Part shown: positions 1-9,435 of the stretch, one piece after another
Layout: each line of letters opens with the position of its first letter
Position numbering within the stretch: position 1 is the first letter of the stretch
Origin: Bacteroidota bacterium
Lineage (GTDB): Bacteria; Bacteroidota; Bacteroidia; Chitinophagales; Chitinophagaceae
DNA: 64,000 bases
Direction: 5' to 3'
Assembly: GCA_023417815.1 (NCBI GenBank)
Contig: JAEZEI010000021.1
Coordinates: 62,001-126,000 of the forward strand
The notes under the pieces: model-generated
The model's database searches: none
Told to the model about the DNA's origin: nothing
Seen by the model: only the letters and a program-made list of their open reading frames with translations
Made by a program: the position numbers and the translations under genes

Positions 1-362
1 CCTCCGGTTTGTGCTTTGAAAATCCGGAAAATGAAATAAGAAAGAAAAGAGATCACTATAATGATCGCAGGATACAAAAACCATGGAGTATCAAATACGC
101 TTTTCCTTCCAATATCGGGGATTGTGATTTTATTGCTGTTCCTGTTGCGGCTTCGTAACAGGCTATCAAGATTCGCCAGGTAATCATACCGACGGTATTC
201 CCTGTACTCTGTTATCACTTCAGCATTAATGACCTCTTCGTGGTTGTTCTCCGGCACATGCAATTCAATTTCCTCCTGGGATTCAAGCACTATTCCAGAT
301 GTGTCCTGTGCTATAGACACGCCGGCAAGAAGAATAAGGATCAGAAAAATGGTGTATCTCAT
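1..362 (-). CDS. Membrane protein, N-terminal part (possible DUF4129 family), cut by left edge
   Basis: The gene starts at an ATG (362-360) and runs off the left edge, so only about 120 residues are visible. Residues 1-19 form a signal peptide ending in SIAQ. An acidic stretch (about 29-52) follows, then an Arg/Tyr-rich segment, and a membrane helix at about 94-115. The start overlaps the stop of the upstream spoIIM-like gene (ATGA), which suggests translational coupling. In Bacteroidota a SpoIIM-like gene is commonly followed by DUF4129 and DUF4350 genes and a MoxR ATPase, and the layout fits the N-terminal part of a DUF4129 protein. The family call is inferred from context and topology, because the diagnostic C-terminal domain is outside the window. 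Confidence 0.55.
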   Translation of the reverse strand, partial: MRYTIFLILILLAGVSIAQDTSGIVLESQEEIELHVPENNHEEVINAEVITEYREYRRYDYLANLDSLLRSRNRNSNKITIPDIGRKSVFDTPWFLYPAIIIVISFLSYFIFRIFKAQTG

Positions 363-1339
363 TTTTTCAGCGAAGCCTTATGAAGTTTTATTGGATAGAA
401 TATGAAATACCAGCATATGAAAAGGAAGGACAGGATCAGGATTGAAAATCCGACCCATACAGGCAAACCCCCTGTAACACCCGACTCAAAAGTACGGCTC
501 ATCTTATGTGTGATATAACTTTCGAAGAAAGCAGCGAGGATAAAAAAAGGAATCAGCGCAACAAGGATCTTGGCAGCATCCCTTACAGCGTTCCTGAAGG
601 ATTGAAGGCGGGTATAGGTTGCAGGAAACAATATTCCTTTCGCAACAACAAAGCCTGCCGTTCCGGCTATCACCAAAGATGCGATCTCAATGGTTCCGTG
701 TATCCAGATTACCACTACAGACTGCCATCCGAGTTCATGTGCGAAAAACATGTACTGAAACGAACCCAGCATCAATCCATTGCTCCACAGGATATTCAGC
801 GTAAATAAACCTGCAGTGAAGCCCCCCATGAAAGTAAGAAAGGAGACCCTTATGTTGTTCAGTGCAATGCGTACAAGCATGGTAAAAGGATTATCATCCT
901 TATAAACTCCGAATGGATCGCCATTTTTGATATTACTTTCCGTCATTTCAACATATTCAGGCGAAAGGACAGCTGAAATGAAATCAGGATTGGAATGACT
1001 TGAAAAAACGCCAATAGCAACGAACAGCAAAAAAAGCACAAGTGTAAATAACAACACACCGTGGTGCTTTCTGAATAAAAGCGGCAGATCAAACTTCCAG
1101 AAAGAAAATGCCCGGGCTAATTTGTGCCTGCGCTTACGATAAATTTCCTGGTAGAACCCTGCAGCTATGCCATTGATCCATCGGGTTACCTTGCTCTTAG
1201 GATAATAAGTCCTTGCATATGCCAGGTCATCCATAAGCGTTATGAAACGCCGGGCAGTTTCATCAGGATCACTTTCCCGCTGCTTTTGATAGCGCTTCCA
1301 CTTTTCTGCGTTTCTTTTTATGAATAAAGCTTCCCGCAT
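359..1339 (-). CDS. Stage II sporulation protein M (SpoIIM/DUF95) family membrane protein
   Basis: This is a 326-residue integral membrane protein. The start at 1339 gives MREALFIKRN, the usual beginning of this family in Bacteroidota; an upstream start at 1363 adds only eight unlikely residues. A basic cytosolic region of about 90 residues precedes the first helix (about 94-112), and several further helices follow. The motif HGTIEI (about 214-219) is typical of SpoIIM/DUF95 proteins. The organism is not expected to sporulate. Outside Firmicutes these proteins are found with RDD, DUF4129 and MoxR genes in an uncharacterised envelope-associated set. The RDD gene lies divergently, 60 bases away, and the coupled downstream gene supports that set. 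Confidence 0.85.
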   Translation of the reverse strand: MREALFIKRNAEKWKRYQKQRESDPDETARRFITLMDDLAYARTYYPKSKVTRWINGIAAGFYQEIYRKRRHKLARAFSFWKFDLPLLFRKHHGVLLFTLVLFLLFVAIGVFSSHSNPDFISAVLSPEYVEMTESNIKNGDPFGVYKDDNPFTMLVRIALNNIRVSFLTFMGGFTAGLFTLNILWSNGLMLGSFQYMFFAHELGWQSVVVIWIHGTIEIASLVIAGTAGFVVAKGILFPATYTRLQSFRNAVRDAAKILVALIPFFILAAFFESYITHKMSRTFESGVTGGLPVWVGFSILILSFLFICWYFIFYPIKLHKASLKK

Positions 1340-1398
1340 CAGGTATTTCCTACAATTTGACACTAATTTGATAAATAAAAAAATGGATATTTGAATTC

Positions 1399-2184
1399 AT
1401 GGCAATTATTAGGGTCGCAACATCTTTCAACGTAGATCTTGATTTTGAAATCGCACCTTTTCACAAAAGGTTACTGGCCTATTTCATCGACTTCTCATTG
1501 CTGATCTGCTACCTGTATGTGATAAAGTATATACTATATGGTTTCCTTGATCTGAATATGAAAGAAAACATGGGGATGGACATTATCGTGATCTCCATAC
1601 CTATGTTGCTTTATCCGTTTTGTAGTGAACTATTCCTGAATGGCCAGAGTGTTGGAAAAAAAATCATGAAGATCAGGGTAATGAGCCTCTCAGGTAATGA
1701 GCCTTCTGTTGGACAATATATTATCAGGTGGGTGACCCGTTTTTTTGAATGGCCTTTTCTCTTTGGATATGTAGTTCTAAGCGGGCCTGCTATTTACGCA
1801 TATATATTCATTACAGCTTTTCTTGGGCTTGGGGTGCTTATCATCATGACAGTAACTCCGAAAAGTCAGCGGCTTGGAGATCTTGCAGCAGGAACAGTGG
1901 TTGTGAACACCCGGACAGATCTGAATATTGCCGATACTATTTTCATTGAAACCGTTCAGCAGGGATATACACCAAAATATCCTGAGGTTATGCAATTAAC
2001 GGATGCCGACATCAATACTATAAAAATGGTACTGAACCGGACCAAAAAGAGCAGGAACCGGGAATTGGGCGAGCGGGTTAAGGCAAGAATAATGCAGGTT
2101 CTCCATATCAATACCGAAGAACCTGCAGAAGAATTTCTTGAAAAACTACTTGAAGATTATAATTATCTCGCCACACGGGAATAA
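1399..2184 (+). CDS. RDD family membrane protein
   Basis: This 261-residue protein has an RDD domain over about residues 20-170. The signs are an Arg near the first helix (FHKRLLAYFIDF), an Asp in that helix, the GQSVGKKIMKIRV segment after helix two, and QRLGDLAAGTVVV at the domain end. Three or four membrane helices are visible. The C-terminal 90 residues are soluble and helical. RDD proteins are poorly defined; some act as sodium/proton antiporters. The divergent placement beside the SpoIIM-like gene matches the conserved Bacteroidota arrangement. The stop abuts the stop of the converging DUF5362 gene (2185). Confidence 0.85.
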   Translation: MAIIRVATSFNVDLDFEIAPFHKRLLAYFIDFSLLICYLYVIKYILYGFLDLNMKENMGMDIIVISIPMLLYPFCSELFLNGQSVGKKIMKIRVMSLSGNEPSVGQYIIRWVTRFFEWPFLFGYVVLSGPAIYAYIFITAFLGLGVLIIMTVTPKSQRLGDLAAGTVVVNTRTDLNIADTIFIETVQQGYTPKYPEVMQLTDADINTIKMVLNRTKKSRNRELGERVKARIMQVLHINTEEPAEEFLEKLLEDYNYLATRE

Positions 2185-2628
2185 TTAATAACCAGATGAT
2201 GCAAGAAATGCAATTCCTGCGATCAGCCCAATTATGATCATTGAAAGATAAACTATCAATAAAATTCCGGTGACCTTAAATACAAGTTTCAGGTTTTTAA
2301 AGGATTCATTAAGGGTATCCTGGTCATTCATTGCGATTCCATTCAGCGCCTTCGTGGAAAATTTATAAAGAAACAAGGATATTACGAAGTTTATTCCCCC
2401 TACCACGAGATACATCAGCATAACAACCGCCGGACTCATGGCGGATCCGGTTTCCATTGTTGCATTACTAATGATGGTGCTGGCACTGAAAGCGGCAAGG
2501 ATAATAATTCCGGAAATAATGAATCCCATTATCGCCAGGAATCTGGCCCATTTGGCGCCATCCCTCAACTGGATCGTGGCATACTCATCAACACGAAGGT
2601 TTTCTGTAAGAAGGTCGATTTGGTTCAT
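2185..2628 (-). CDS. DUF5362 family membrane protein
   Basis: The start at 2628 (MNQIDLLTENLRVDEY) is preferred because the longer frame up to 2706 would overlap the end of proS by 58 bases. The 147-residue product has the family pattern LRDGAKWARFLAIMGF just before the first helix and four predicted helices (about 30-50, 65-85, 112-140). No function is established for DUF5362. The gene follows proS on the same strand with 20 bases between them and may be co-transcribed with it. Confidence 0.7.
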   Translation of the reverse strand: MNQIDLLTENLRVDEYATIQLRDGAKWARFLAIMGFIISGIIILAAFSASTIISNATMETGSAMSPAVVMLMYLVVGGINFVISLFLYKFSTKALNGIAMNDQDTLNESFKNLKLVFKVTGILLIVYLSMIIIGLIAGIAFLASSGY

Positions 2629-2648
2629 ATTGCTGGTTTTCCTTAAAG

Positions 2649-4127
2649 TTAATAGGCCCTGGCGAATAAAACACGCTGTTCGCTGGATTTCCCGGTTAAA
2701 ATGCATTTACCAGCCTCCTTCATATTGTTCAAAGGAATGCAACGAATGGTCGCCTTGGATTTTTCCTTAATTGCTTCCTCCGTTTCAGGAGTTCCGTCCC
2801 AATGAGCAGCAATAAATCCACCCTCTTCATCAAGCATGGAATTAAATTGCTCCCAGGTATCTGCATTCCTGATGCTCTGGTTCCTGAAGGTTAACGCTTT
2901 TTCATAAATATTTTTCTGAATATCATCCAAAAGGTTCTTCACAGCCTGGCCAATTCCGCTCATTGGTACCTGTGACTTTTCTCCCGTATCTCTCCGGGCA
3001 ACTTCAACAACATTATTTTCTATATCTCTTAATCCCATAGCAATGCGGACAGGAACACCCTTCAATTCATATTCTGCAAACTTCCAGCCTGGACGTGCAT
3101 TATCAGAATCATCATATTTCACCGATATTCCAAATGATCTTAGTTCTGCCAGAATTTCTGAAGCTTTGGAGTCAACGCCGGCCTTTGAATCTTCTCCTTT
3201 GTATATAGGAACAAGCACCACCTGGAGTGGTGCAATTTTCGGTGGCATAATTAAGCCCTTATCATCACTGTGGGCCATGATCAAAGCTCCAATAAGCCTG
3301 GTTGAAACTCCCCAGCTTGTGGCCCATACGTATTCAAGTTTATTTTCCCTGTTAAGGAACTGAACATTGAATGCCTTCGCGAAATTCTGACCAAGAAAGT
3401 GAGAAGTGCCTGCCTGGAGTGCCTTTCCGTCCTGCATCAAAGCTTCAATGCAATAAGTTTCGTCTGCACCAGCAAACCTTTCATTAGGCGATTTGATTCC
3501 TTTAATTACCGGCACCGCCATATAATTCTCTACAAAATCTGCATATACGTTCAGCATGCGTTCTGTTTCTTCGATCGCTTCCTCCCTGGTGGCATGCGCA
3601 GTATGCCCCTCCTGCCAAAGGAATTCAGCGGTGCGCAGAAATAACCTGGTTCTCATTTCCCAGCGAACCACATTTGCCCATTGATTTACAAGAATAGGCA
3701 GATCACGATAGGATTGAATCCAATCCTTATATGTGTTCCAGATGATAGCTTCGCTTGTAGGTCGTACTACAAGTTCTTCTTCCAGCTTTGCCTCCGGATC
3801 CACGATCAGTTTGCCAGGAATATGGGGATCACCCTTAAGCCTGTAATGAGTTACTATTGCACATTCCTTTGCAAATCCTTCGGCGTTTTTTTCCTCAGCT
3901 TCAAATAGACTTTTTGGAATGAACAGCGGAAAATATGCATTCACGTGACCAGTTTCTTTAAACATCCTGTCAAGCTGATCGCGCATATTCTCCCATAGCG
4001 CATATCCATAAGGTTTAATTACCATGCATCCCCGTACTGCAGAATAATCTGCAAGACCTCCCTTTAAAACAAGGTCATTATACCATTGAGAATAGTCCGT
4101 TTTCCTGGACGTTAATTCTTTGCTCAT
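2649..4127 (-). CDS. proS: Prolyl-tRNA synthetase
   Basis: This 492-residue class II aminoacyl-tRNA synthetase charges tRNA-Pro with proline in the cytosol. The N-terminal catalytic core shows YGYALWENM and the class II motif 2 region RWEMRTRLFLRTAEFLWQEG. Motif 3 appears as GVSTRLIGALIMAHSDD. An anticodon-binding domain follows (PLQVVLVPIY), and the protein ends FARAY. The length and the terminal zinc-domain-like extension fit the archaeal/eukaryotic-type ProRS without the bacterial editing insertion. This type is usual in Bacteroidota. Confidence 0.96.
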   Translation of the reverse strand: MSKELTSRKTDYSQWYNDLVLKGGLADYSAVRGCMVIKPYGYALWENMRDQLDRMFKETGHVNAYFPLFIPKSLFEAEEKNAEGFAKECAIVTHYRLKGDPHIPGKLIVDPEAKLEEELVVRPTSEAIIWNTYKDWIQSYRDLPILVNQWANVVRWEMRTRLFLRTAEFLWQEGHTAHATREEAIEETERMLNVYADFVENYMAVPVIKGIKSPNERFAGADETYCIEALMQDGKALQAGTSHFLGQNFAKAFNVQFLNRENKLEYVWATSWGVSTRLIGALIMAHSDDKGLIMPPKIAPLQVVLVPIYKGEDSKAGVDSKASEILAELRSFGISVKYDDSDNARPGWKFAEYELKGVPVRIAMGLRDIENNVVEVARRDTGEKSQVPMSGIGQAVKNLLDDIQKNIYEKALTFRNQSIRNADTWEQFNSMLDEEGGFIAAHWDGTPETEEAIKEKSKATIRCIPLNNMKEAGKCILTGKSSEQRVLFARAY

Positions 4128-4222
4128 CTGTTTTTGAAATTAATTATAAGGCAGGAGTTGTACGGATTTTTCTTAGCACATCTTTAACAGCAAAGTGCTC
4201 AAAATAAACGTCTTGTCGAAAA

Positions 4223-4254
4223 TTGTTTCCGCAATTTTACAACTTCTAACCTTG
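4223..4254 (+). promoter_or_regulatory. Candidate Bacteroidota-type promoter for the 4294 lipoprotein gene
   Basis: TTG at 4223-4225 is followed after 21 bases by TAACCTTG at 4247-4254, one mismatch from the TAnnTTTG consensus. The start codon lies 40 bases downstream. The call rests on pattern only. Confidence 0.4.
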
Positions 4255-4293
4255 CAAAAATAATAACTTCATTATATACTTAAATAACCAGCC

Positions 4294-4923
4294 ATGATAA
4301 CCAGAATTATACTATCGCTATTGGTTCTATCGCTTACAGCATGCAACACAAGCTTTAGAAGCCAAACCCCGGATGATGTTTATTACTCTCCTGCAAAAAC
4401 AATTGAGGAAGATGACCGCTACGAAGAAGAAGAAAACAGGATCTCTGATGGTGAAGAAAGAAGAATGGTGATGTCGAGGTACGACCGACGCTGGAGAAAC
4501 CTCGACCGTGATTATGATTATGACTACAGGTATGATCCTTATCGCTCCTGCCCGGGATATAGTTACAATTACAAATACGGATATAATTATCCATGCTCCG
4601 GTTATTATTACAACCCGATATATTCTCCATACCCTGTTTATTTCCCAGGGGTCAGAGTGATCAATCCAACAAATAATACGGTTCGAACTGCACCACTGGG
4701 CAGTTACACCACCCCGGTAGTGATCGCGAATTCCAAGGCAGGATCACCCATCCGGGTAAGTCGTGAAAGGGCTTACAATAATTCAAACAGCACAAGAAGC
4801 AGGAGGATCTTTTCAGATAATAGCTCTGGATCGTCCTCAAACAACCGTACATATAGCCCGTCTCCAAGTTCCAGCAGTCCGTCAAAAGGGTCTACCATTT
4901 CAAGGCCTTCTCGCGGAAATTAA
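4294..4923 (+). CDS. Tyr- and Ser-rich lipoprotein of unknown function
   Basis: This 209-residue product begins with a lipoprotein signal (Cys17 after LSLTA). An acidic region (about 28-60) leads into a Tyr/Asp/Arg-rich low-complexity stretch (about 65-115) with repeated DYDYRY and YNYKYGY-like units. The C-terminal 60 residues are Ser/Asn/Arg-rich. I do not recognise a domain. It is probably anchored in a membrane facing the periplasm or the surface. The next gene, an outer membrane protein, starts 22 bases after it on the same strand, so the two are probably co-transcribed. Confidence 0.7.
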   Translation: MITRIILSLLVLSLTACNTSFRSQTPDDVYYSPAKTIEEDDRYEEEENRISDGEERRMVMSRYDRRWRNLDRDYDYDYRYDPYRSCPGYSYNYKYGYNYPCSGYYYNPIYSPYPVYFPGVRVINPTNNTVRTAPLGSYTTPVVIANSKAGSPIRVSRERAYNNSNSTRSRRIFSDNSSGSSSNNRTYSPSPSSSSPSKGSTISRPSRGN

Positions 4924-4945
4924 TAGGACCCTTTAAAAAGTTACC

Positions 4946-6499
4946 ATGAAAAGAATTATACTGTTCTTAGCTATCCTGGCGTGCACTTCAGTGTATGCAC
5001 AGTTACCGGAAGATATTATCAAATTCAGCTGGCATAATCATAATGGATCTGCCCGTTATATGGCCATCGGGGGAACGATGGGATCACTGGGTGGAGATAT
5101 TACAGCTGGATATGTTAACCCGGCCGGCCTTGCACTTTATCGAAATGAAGAAGCAGTTTTTTCATTTGGCGTCAATTCAAACAAAGGAAAGTTCACCTTC
5201 AGGGATGCAAATAGTTCTACATCCAAAAATGGATTTCTCCTTGGGGCATCAGGTTATATAAATGGTGCGCCCACAGGCAAGGTCACAACCAGGACATTTG
5301 CGTTTACAATTAATCAGACAGCCGACCTGAATTCGCAGACAAATTATTCTGCACTGAATAATTATAGTTCTTTCAGCGAGCAGTTTGCAGAAGAATTTTC
5401 CAAAAGCAGTTTATCCATCAACGATGTCCTGAACACCAATTCGCCGATACCTTATACCGCTGCTCCTGCCCTTTATACTTATCTTATTGATACAGTAACT
5501 ATAGGAAATTCATTAGTTGTAAGAGGAGCACCCGAAAATATACTGGATGCCGGAGAGGCAATTCGCCAGGAAGTACAAAAAAGAAGCAGAGGAGGAGTTT
5601 ATGAATTAGGTTTGTCCTATTCAGAAACTTTGAACGAGAAATGGTTATTTGGTGTTACTGCCGGCATTCCTATCATAAGCCACTCAATGGAAACTACCCT
5701 GATAGAAAGTGATACTTCAGCCAGGACAGATAACAATTTCAACAGGGCAGTTTACCAGGATGAAATCAAAACTACCGGTGCAGGAATAAATCTTAAAATG
5801 GGAGTTATTTACAGACCGCAGGATTATATAAGACTGGGATTAGCCCTTCATTCGCCATCATACATGTTGTTAACAGAAAACAGAACAACGTCCATTACCA
5901 ATGAAGGGGAAGGTTTGATACCCACGATCTCAGCAAGTTCAACCTTATTTACAAATGATCAACCAGGCGAGAATCGCTACATCCAGAGTAATCCCTGGAA
6001 AGCTATCCTGAGCGGATCCTATGTTTTCAGGGAAGTGGAAGATACCCGCAGGCAAAAAGGTTTTGTTTCTGCTGATATAGAATACCAGCATCACAAGGGA
6101 GGAAGATTTCATGCATATGATGAGGAAGGAAATGAAACGGCAGGATTCCAGGAGAAAAGGGCATACTTCAAACAAGTGAATAATATTGTAAAGGAACTTT
6201 ATAAAGGCGCCTTCAACTTCAGGGTTGGCGGAGAAATGAAATTCAATATTATTATGGCCAGGTTAGGGTTTGCTTACTATGGCAGCCCTTATAAATCCTC
6301 ACCTGAAAAAGTTTATCGCACTATGTTAAGCGGGGGACTTGGTTATCGCCATCACGGTTTTTTCATCGACCTTACTTATGTATACAATACATCGAAAGGA
6401 TTTGACCTACCTTATCGTTTGGAAGATAGGGAGAACACGTACGCTACTACAAAGTACACCAGGGGTGGAATCTTTGCTACTCTAGGAGTTAAGCTTTAA
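4946..6499 (+). CDS. FadL/OmpP1-like outer membrane protein
   Basis: This 517-residue protein has a signal peptide (about 1-18, ending VYAQ). The N-terminal segment MGGTMGSLGGDITAGYVNPAGLALY resembles the FadL/OmpP1/TodX signature, in which a Gly-rich stretch leads to NPAGLA. The rest alternates in the manner of a beta barrel and ends in a hydrophobic strand (FATLGVKL). FadL proteins carry hydrophobic compounds across the outer membrane; the substrate here cannot be told. The last 18 bases overlap the end of miaA on the other strand. The transcript terminator appears to lie inside miaA (see 6536-6558). Confidence 0.75.
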   Translation: MKRIILFLAILACTSVYAQLPEDIIKFSWHNHNGSARYMAIGGTMGSLGGDITAGYVNPAGLALYRNEEAVFSFGVNSNKGKFTFRDANSSTSKNGFLLGASGYINGAPTGKVTTRTFAFTINQTADLNSQTNYSALNNYSSFSEQFAEEFSKSSLSINDVLNTNSPIPYTAAPALYTYLIDTVTIGNSLVVRGAPENILDAGEAIRQEVQKRSRGGVYELGLSYSETLNEKWLFGVTAGIPIISHSMETTLIESDTSARTDNNFNRAVYQDEIKTTGAGINLKMGVIYRPQDYIRLGLALHSPSYMLLTENRTTSITNEGEGLIPTISASSTLFTNDQPGENRYIQSNPWKAILSGSYVFREVEDTRRQKGFVSADIEYQHHKGGRFHAYDEEGNETAGFQEKRAYFKQVNNIVKELYKGAFNFRVGGEMKFNIIMARLGFAYYGSPYKSSPEKVYRTMLSGGLGYRHHGFFIDLTYVYNTSKGFDLPYRLEDRENTYATTKYTRGGIFATLGVKL

Positions 6500-7387
6500 T
6501 AAGTTTTGTGTGAATTGGATTATATCAGTGCCAGGCGGGATCCAATGGATCCCGTTTTGCTTTCGGAACCATGTCAGTTGTCGCTTTGCATAATTCCTGG
6601 TATTCTTCATTATCTCCCTGATCGCCTCTTCCCTGGTGATTTTACCATCAAAGTATTCAAACCACTCAGAATAACCAACCGTTTGAAGGGAAGGAAGGTC
6701 CCTGAATCCGGTCAAAGACGCAGTTTCTGCTTCCAGACCAGCCTTAACCATTTCGATAACCCGTGTATTTATCCTTTCATATAATTCTTGCCTTGGTATA
6801 TCCGGTGCAATTAAAATGGTATTGAAGTTTGTTTCCTTCCTGGATCTGGTCACAAAGGATGAATAGGCTTTGCCGGTCTGAAGACATACTTCAAGAGCAC
6901 GCATTAGTCGCCTGGGATTTTGAATGTCTGTCGTTGAAAAATAGAATGGATCCAGTTCGTGAAGTGCTTCCTGTAGCGCAGGCAACCCTTTGTTCTCATA
7001 TAAATCATTCACCTGTTTTCTAAAAGAAGGATGCGTTGGGGGAATATCATCCAAACCTTCCAACAATGCTTTTAAATAGAGTCCCGTTCCACCTACCAGG
7101 ATGGCGATATCATTATCTATAAAAATGTTTTCCAGGCATTCCGAACCATAGCGTTCAAATAACGCTGCAGTCACTAAATCAGAGATATGATGAGAATTAA
7201 TAAAGAAATGCTTAATCCTGGAAAGTTCTTCAGGAGAAGGTTTGGCAACGCCTAAGTTTAATTCCTTATAACATTGCCTGCTGTCGAACGACAAAATGGA
7301 AGTTGAAAAATATTCAGCCAGGGTAAGCGAAAGGGCTGTCTTTCCTGAAGCCGTAGGCCCACAAACTGCAATACAGGTTTTTTGCAT
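6482..7387 (-). CDS. miaA: tRNA dimethylallyltransferase
   Basis: MiaA transfers a dimethylallyl group to N6 of A37 in tRNAs that read codons beginning with U. The 301-residue protein shows the P-loop GPTASGKT (residues 10-17), the DSRQCYKELNLGVAKP region with the catalytic Asp, and the GGTGLYLKALLEG motif. QTVGYSEWFEYFDG and the RQLTWFRKQ motif follow near the C-terminus. The length is normal for the family. The 3' end overlaps the converging FadL-like gene by 18 bases. Confidence 0.95.
   Translation of the reverse strand: MQKTCIAVCGPTASGKTALSLTLAEYFSTSILSFDSRQCYKELNLGVAKPSPEELSRIKHFFINSHHISDLVTAALFERYGSECLENIFIDNDIAILVGGTGLYLKALLEGLDDIPPTHPSFRKQVNDLYENKGLPALQEALHELDPFYFSTTDIQNPRRLMRALEVCLQTGKAYSSFVTRSRKETNFNTILIAPDIPRQELYERINTRVIEMVKAGLEAETASLTGFRDLPSLQTVGYSEWFEYFDGKITREEAIREIMKNTRNYAKRQLTWFRKQNGIHWIPPGTDIIQFTQNLLKLNS
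6536..6558 (+). terminator. Rho-independent terminator lying inside miaA
   Basis: The 8-bp stem CGGGATCC / GGATCCCG (6536-6543 and 6547-6554) with an AAT loop is followed by TTTT. It lies 37 bases after the stop of the rightward FadL-like gene but within the coding part of leftward miaA. Confidence 0.6.
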
Positions 7388-7413
7388 GAGCAGATTTTAC
7401 AGTCGATCACTGA

Positions 7414-7986
7414 TCAAAAACCATCATTTGCTCCATCATCCTGCATTTCATCTCCTGCATCCTCACTCTCCACATCTTCACCTTCTTCACCAAAGCCATC
7501 ATTAAGCGCATCCGGCTGAAGATCATATTTATCTTCCATCTCGGCCAGCCGGCTGTCAACAAGACCTTTTGTTCCATATTGAGATGGAGCAATACCCTCC
7601 GTCCGGACGCAGGCAGGATAGTCCAGTTTGCTATTTTCTTCCTTTTCAACATTAATAAGCTCGACCATAAAATGCCAGTTCTTATTAAAATCGTATTCGA
7701 ATACAAATTTCTGGTTGGGGTCCCTTATCTCAGAACCAATAGAAACTTCAGCCATAATCAACGGCTCAGCTTTATAGCTTTTATCATACTTTTCGAGAGA
7801 GATCTCACGTCCTCTTTGCCAATTATCATTACTGCGATAGAACGTGGCTTTATGCTTATTGTCGAACTCGTAGCTTTTAAGAATAGCATTACAAAGGTCA
7901 AGAAAAGTTTGTGTATGCCTGATCACTACATCACGGTAGATGCTTTCATCTTCTTCCCAATATATCCTGAATTTTAGAATTGCCAT
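7414..7986 (-). CDS. pRiA4b ORF-3-like (PF07929-type) protein
   Basis: This 190-residue soluble protein starts at the ATG at 7986 (MAILKFRIYWEEDES). The pattern RIYWEEDESIYRDVVI, then LDLCNAILKSYEFDNKHKATFY, then FVFEYDFNKNWHFMVEL is that of the plasmid pRiA4b ORF-3 / IS1096 passenger family, here in its common Bacteroidota chromosomal form. The C-terminal 35 residues are strongly acidic (DGFGEEGEDVESEDAGDE). No function is established. It lies 26 bases upstream of miaA on the same strand. Confidence 0.7.
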   Translation of the reverse strand: MAILKFRIYWEEDESIYRDVVIRHTQTFLDLCNAILKSYEFDNKHKATFYRSNDNWQRGREISLEKYDKSYKAEPLIMAEVSIGSEIRDPNQKFVFEYDFNKNWHFMVELINVEKEENSKLDYPACVRTEGIAPSQYGTKGLVDSRLAEMEDKYDLQPDALNDGFGEEGEDVESEDAGDEMQDDGANDGF

Positions 7987-8016
7987 GCTCAAATGTAATT
8001 AAAAATCGGGTGCCAT

Positions 8017-9435
8017 TTATTGAAGAGGTTTCAGTCCTAATTCCCTTCCTACCTGGAGCATGAAATTCAATGCGGCGTCCTTTTCATTAGCGATATTCCC
8101 GTCTAGTATTGCCTCCCTAATGGCATTTTTTATAACCCCCACCTCTTTTCCTGGTTTCAATCCAAAGACCTCCATAATCATTTCGCCTGAAACCGGCGGT
8201 TGCCAGTTCCGGATATGATCCTTTTCTTCTACCTCAGCACAACGTATTCTAACCAGTTCAAAATTTTCCAAAAATCGTTTCACCTTCTGCCTGTTCTTAC
8301 TGGTTATGTCAGCTTCACATAATTTCATGAGTGAATCAAAATCCTCCCCGGCATCAAACAGGAGCCTGCGGATAGCAGAATCCGTTATGGTTTCCTTTGT
8401 TAAACTTATAGGTCTTAAATGCAATTCAACCATCTTCTTCACAAATTTCATCTTCTCATTGGAAGGGAGTTTCAACTGGCTGAAGATCTTTGGTACCATT
8501 CTCCCTCCAATTACCTCATGTCCATGGAAGGTCCATCCATGGCCAGGCTCATACTTTTTAGTAACCGGCTTGGCTATATCATGCATTACAGCCGCCCATC
8601 GTAACCAGAGGTCATCCGTGGTTGCTGATATATTATCGATAACCTGGAGAGTATGGTAAAAATTATCCTTATGACCTTTGCCGTCAATATATTCTGCCCC
8701 GGCAAGAGCACTCATTTGAGGAAAGAAATGGTCCAGTAAACCGGAAGTGAACAGAAGTTCAAAGCCGATCGAGGGCTTATCCGTCATCAATATCTTATTC
8801 AGCTCATCGGCTATCCTTTCCCGGCTTACGATCTTTATCCTTTCTGTATTTCTTTTTATTGAAGCAAATGTATCATCGGCAAGCCTGAATTTTAATTGGG
8901 CTGCAAACCTGATGCCCCTCATCATCCTTAAAGGATCGTCACTAAAGGTAATATCGGGATGAAGGGGTGTTTTCAGGATTCTTTCTTCAATATCATTTAA
9001 ACCATTAAAAGGATCTACAAGCTTCCCGAATGATGACCTGTTGAGTTGAATAGCCAGGGCATTAACTGTAAAATCCCTCCTGTTCTGGTCATCTATAATG
9101 GTTCCCGGAATAACCGCCGGTTTCCTGCTTTCCGGAGAGTAACTTTCCTTTCTTGCCCCAACAAATTCAATATCCAGGTCGTCAACCTTAATATTAGCCG
9201 TACCAAAATTCCTGAAGATATTTACAGGTGGTTTCGCGTCAAGCCGGGAAGCTACTTCTTCAGCCAGTAAAATGCCATCACCAACCGACACAATGTCAAT
9301 ATCATTTGTCGTTCTGCCCATTATTCTGTCACGTACAAAGCCACCCACTAGAAAACAATCTATACCCCTTTCATCAGCAATACTCCCTATCAATTCAAGG
9401 ATTGACCGTTCTTTTTCACTAAACGAGATCTCCAT
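8017..9435 (-). CDS. CCA tRNA nucleotidyltransferase / poly(A) polymerase family, with HD domain
   Basis: The start at 9435 gives MEISFSEKERSIL, with 472 residues. The nucleotidyltransferase head shows GGFVRDRIMGR and the metal-binding DID within TNDIDIV. RRDFTVNALAI and the RNA-binding region (DPLRMMRGIRFAAQL) follow. The HD domain shows HTLQVI and MHDIAKP. This domain order is that of bacterial CCA-adding enzymes and poly(A) polymerases. As it is the only such gene seen here, repair and maturation of tRNA 3' CCA ends is the likely job. The two tRNAs in this window do not encode CCA, which fits a need for such an enzyme. Confidence 0.9.
   Translation of the reverse strand: MEISFSEKERSILELIGSIADERGIDCFLVGGFVRDRIMGRTTNDIDIVSVGDGILLAEEVASRLDAKPPVNIFRNFGTANIKVDDLDIEFVGARKESYSPESRKPAVIPGTIIDDQNRRDFTVNALAIQLNRSSFGKLVDPFNGLNDIEERILKTPLHPDITFSDDPLRMMRGIRFAAQLKFRLADDTFASIKRNTERIKIVSRERIADELNKILMTDKPSIGFELLFTSGLLDHFFPQMSALAGAEYIDGKGHKDNFYHTLQVIDNISATTDDLWLRWAAVMHDIAKPVTKKYEPGHGWTFHGHEVIGGRMVPKIFSQLKLPSNEKMKFVKKMVELHLRPISLTKETITDSAIRRLLFDAGEDFDSLMKLCEADITSKNRQKVKRFLENFELVRIRCAEVEEKDHIRNWQPPVSGEMIMEVFGLKPGKEVGVIKNAIREAILDGNIANEKDAALNFMLQVGRELGLKPLQ

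Noticed and set aside
359..1339. Evidence for sporulation from the SpoIIM-like gene
   Set aside because: The family is widespread in non-sporulating Bacteroidota with RDD and DUF4129 genes; no other sporulation gene is present.
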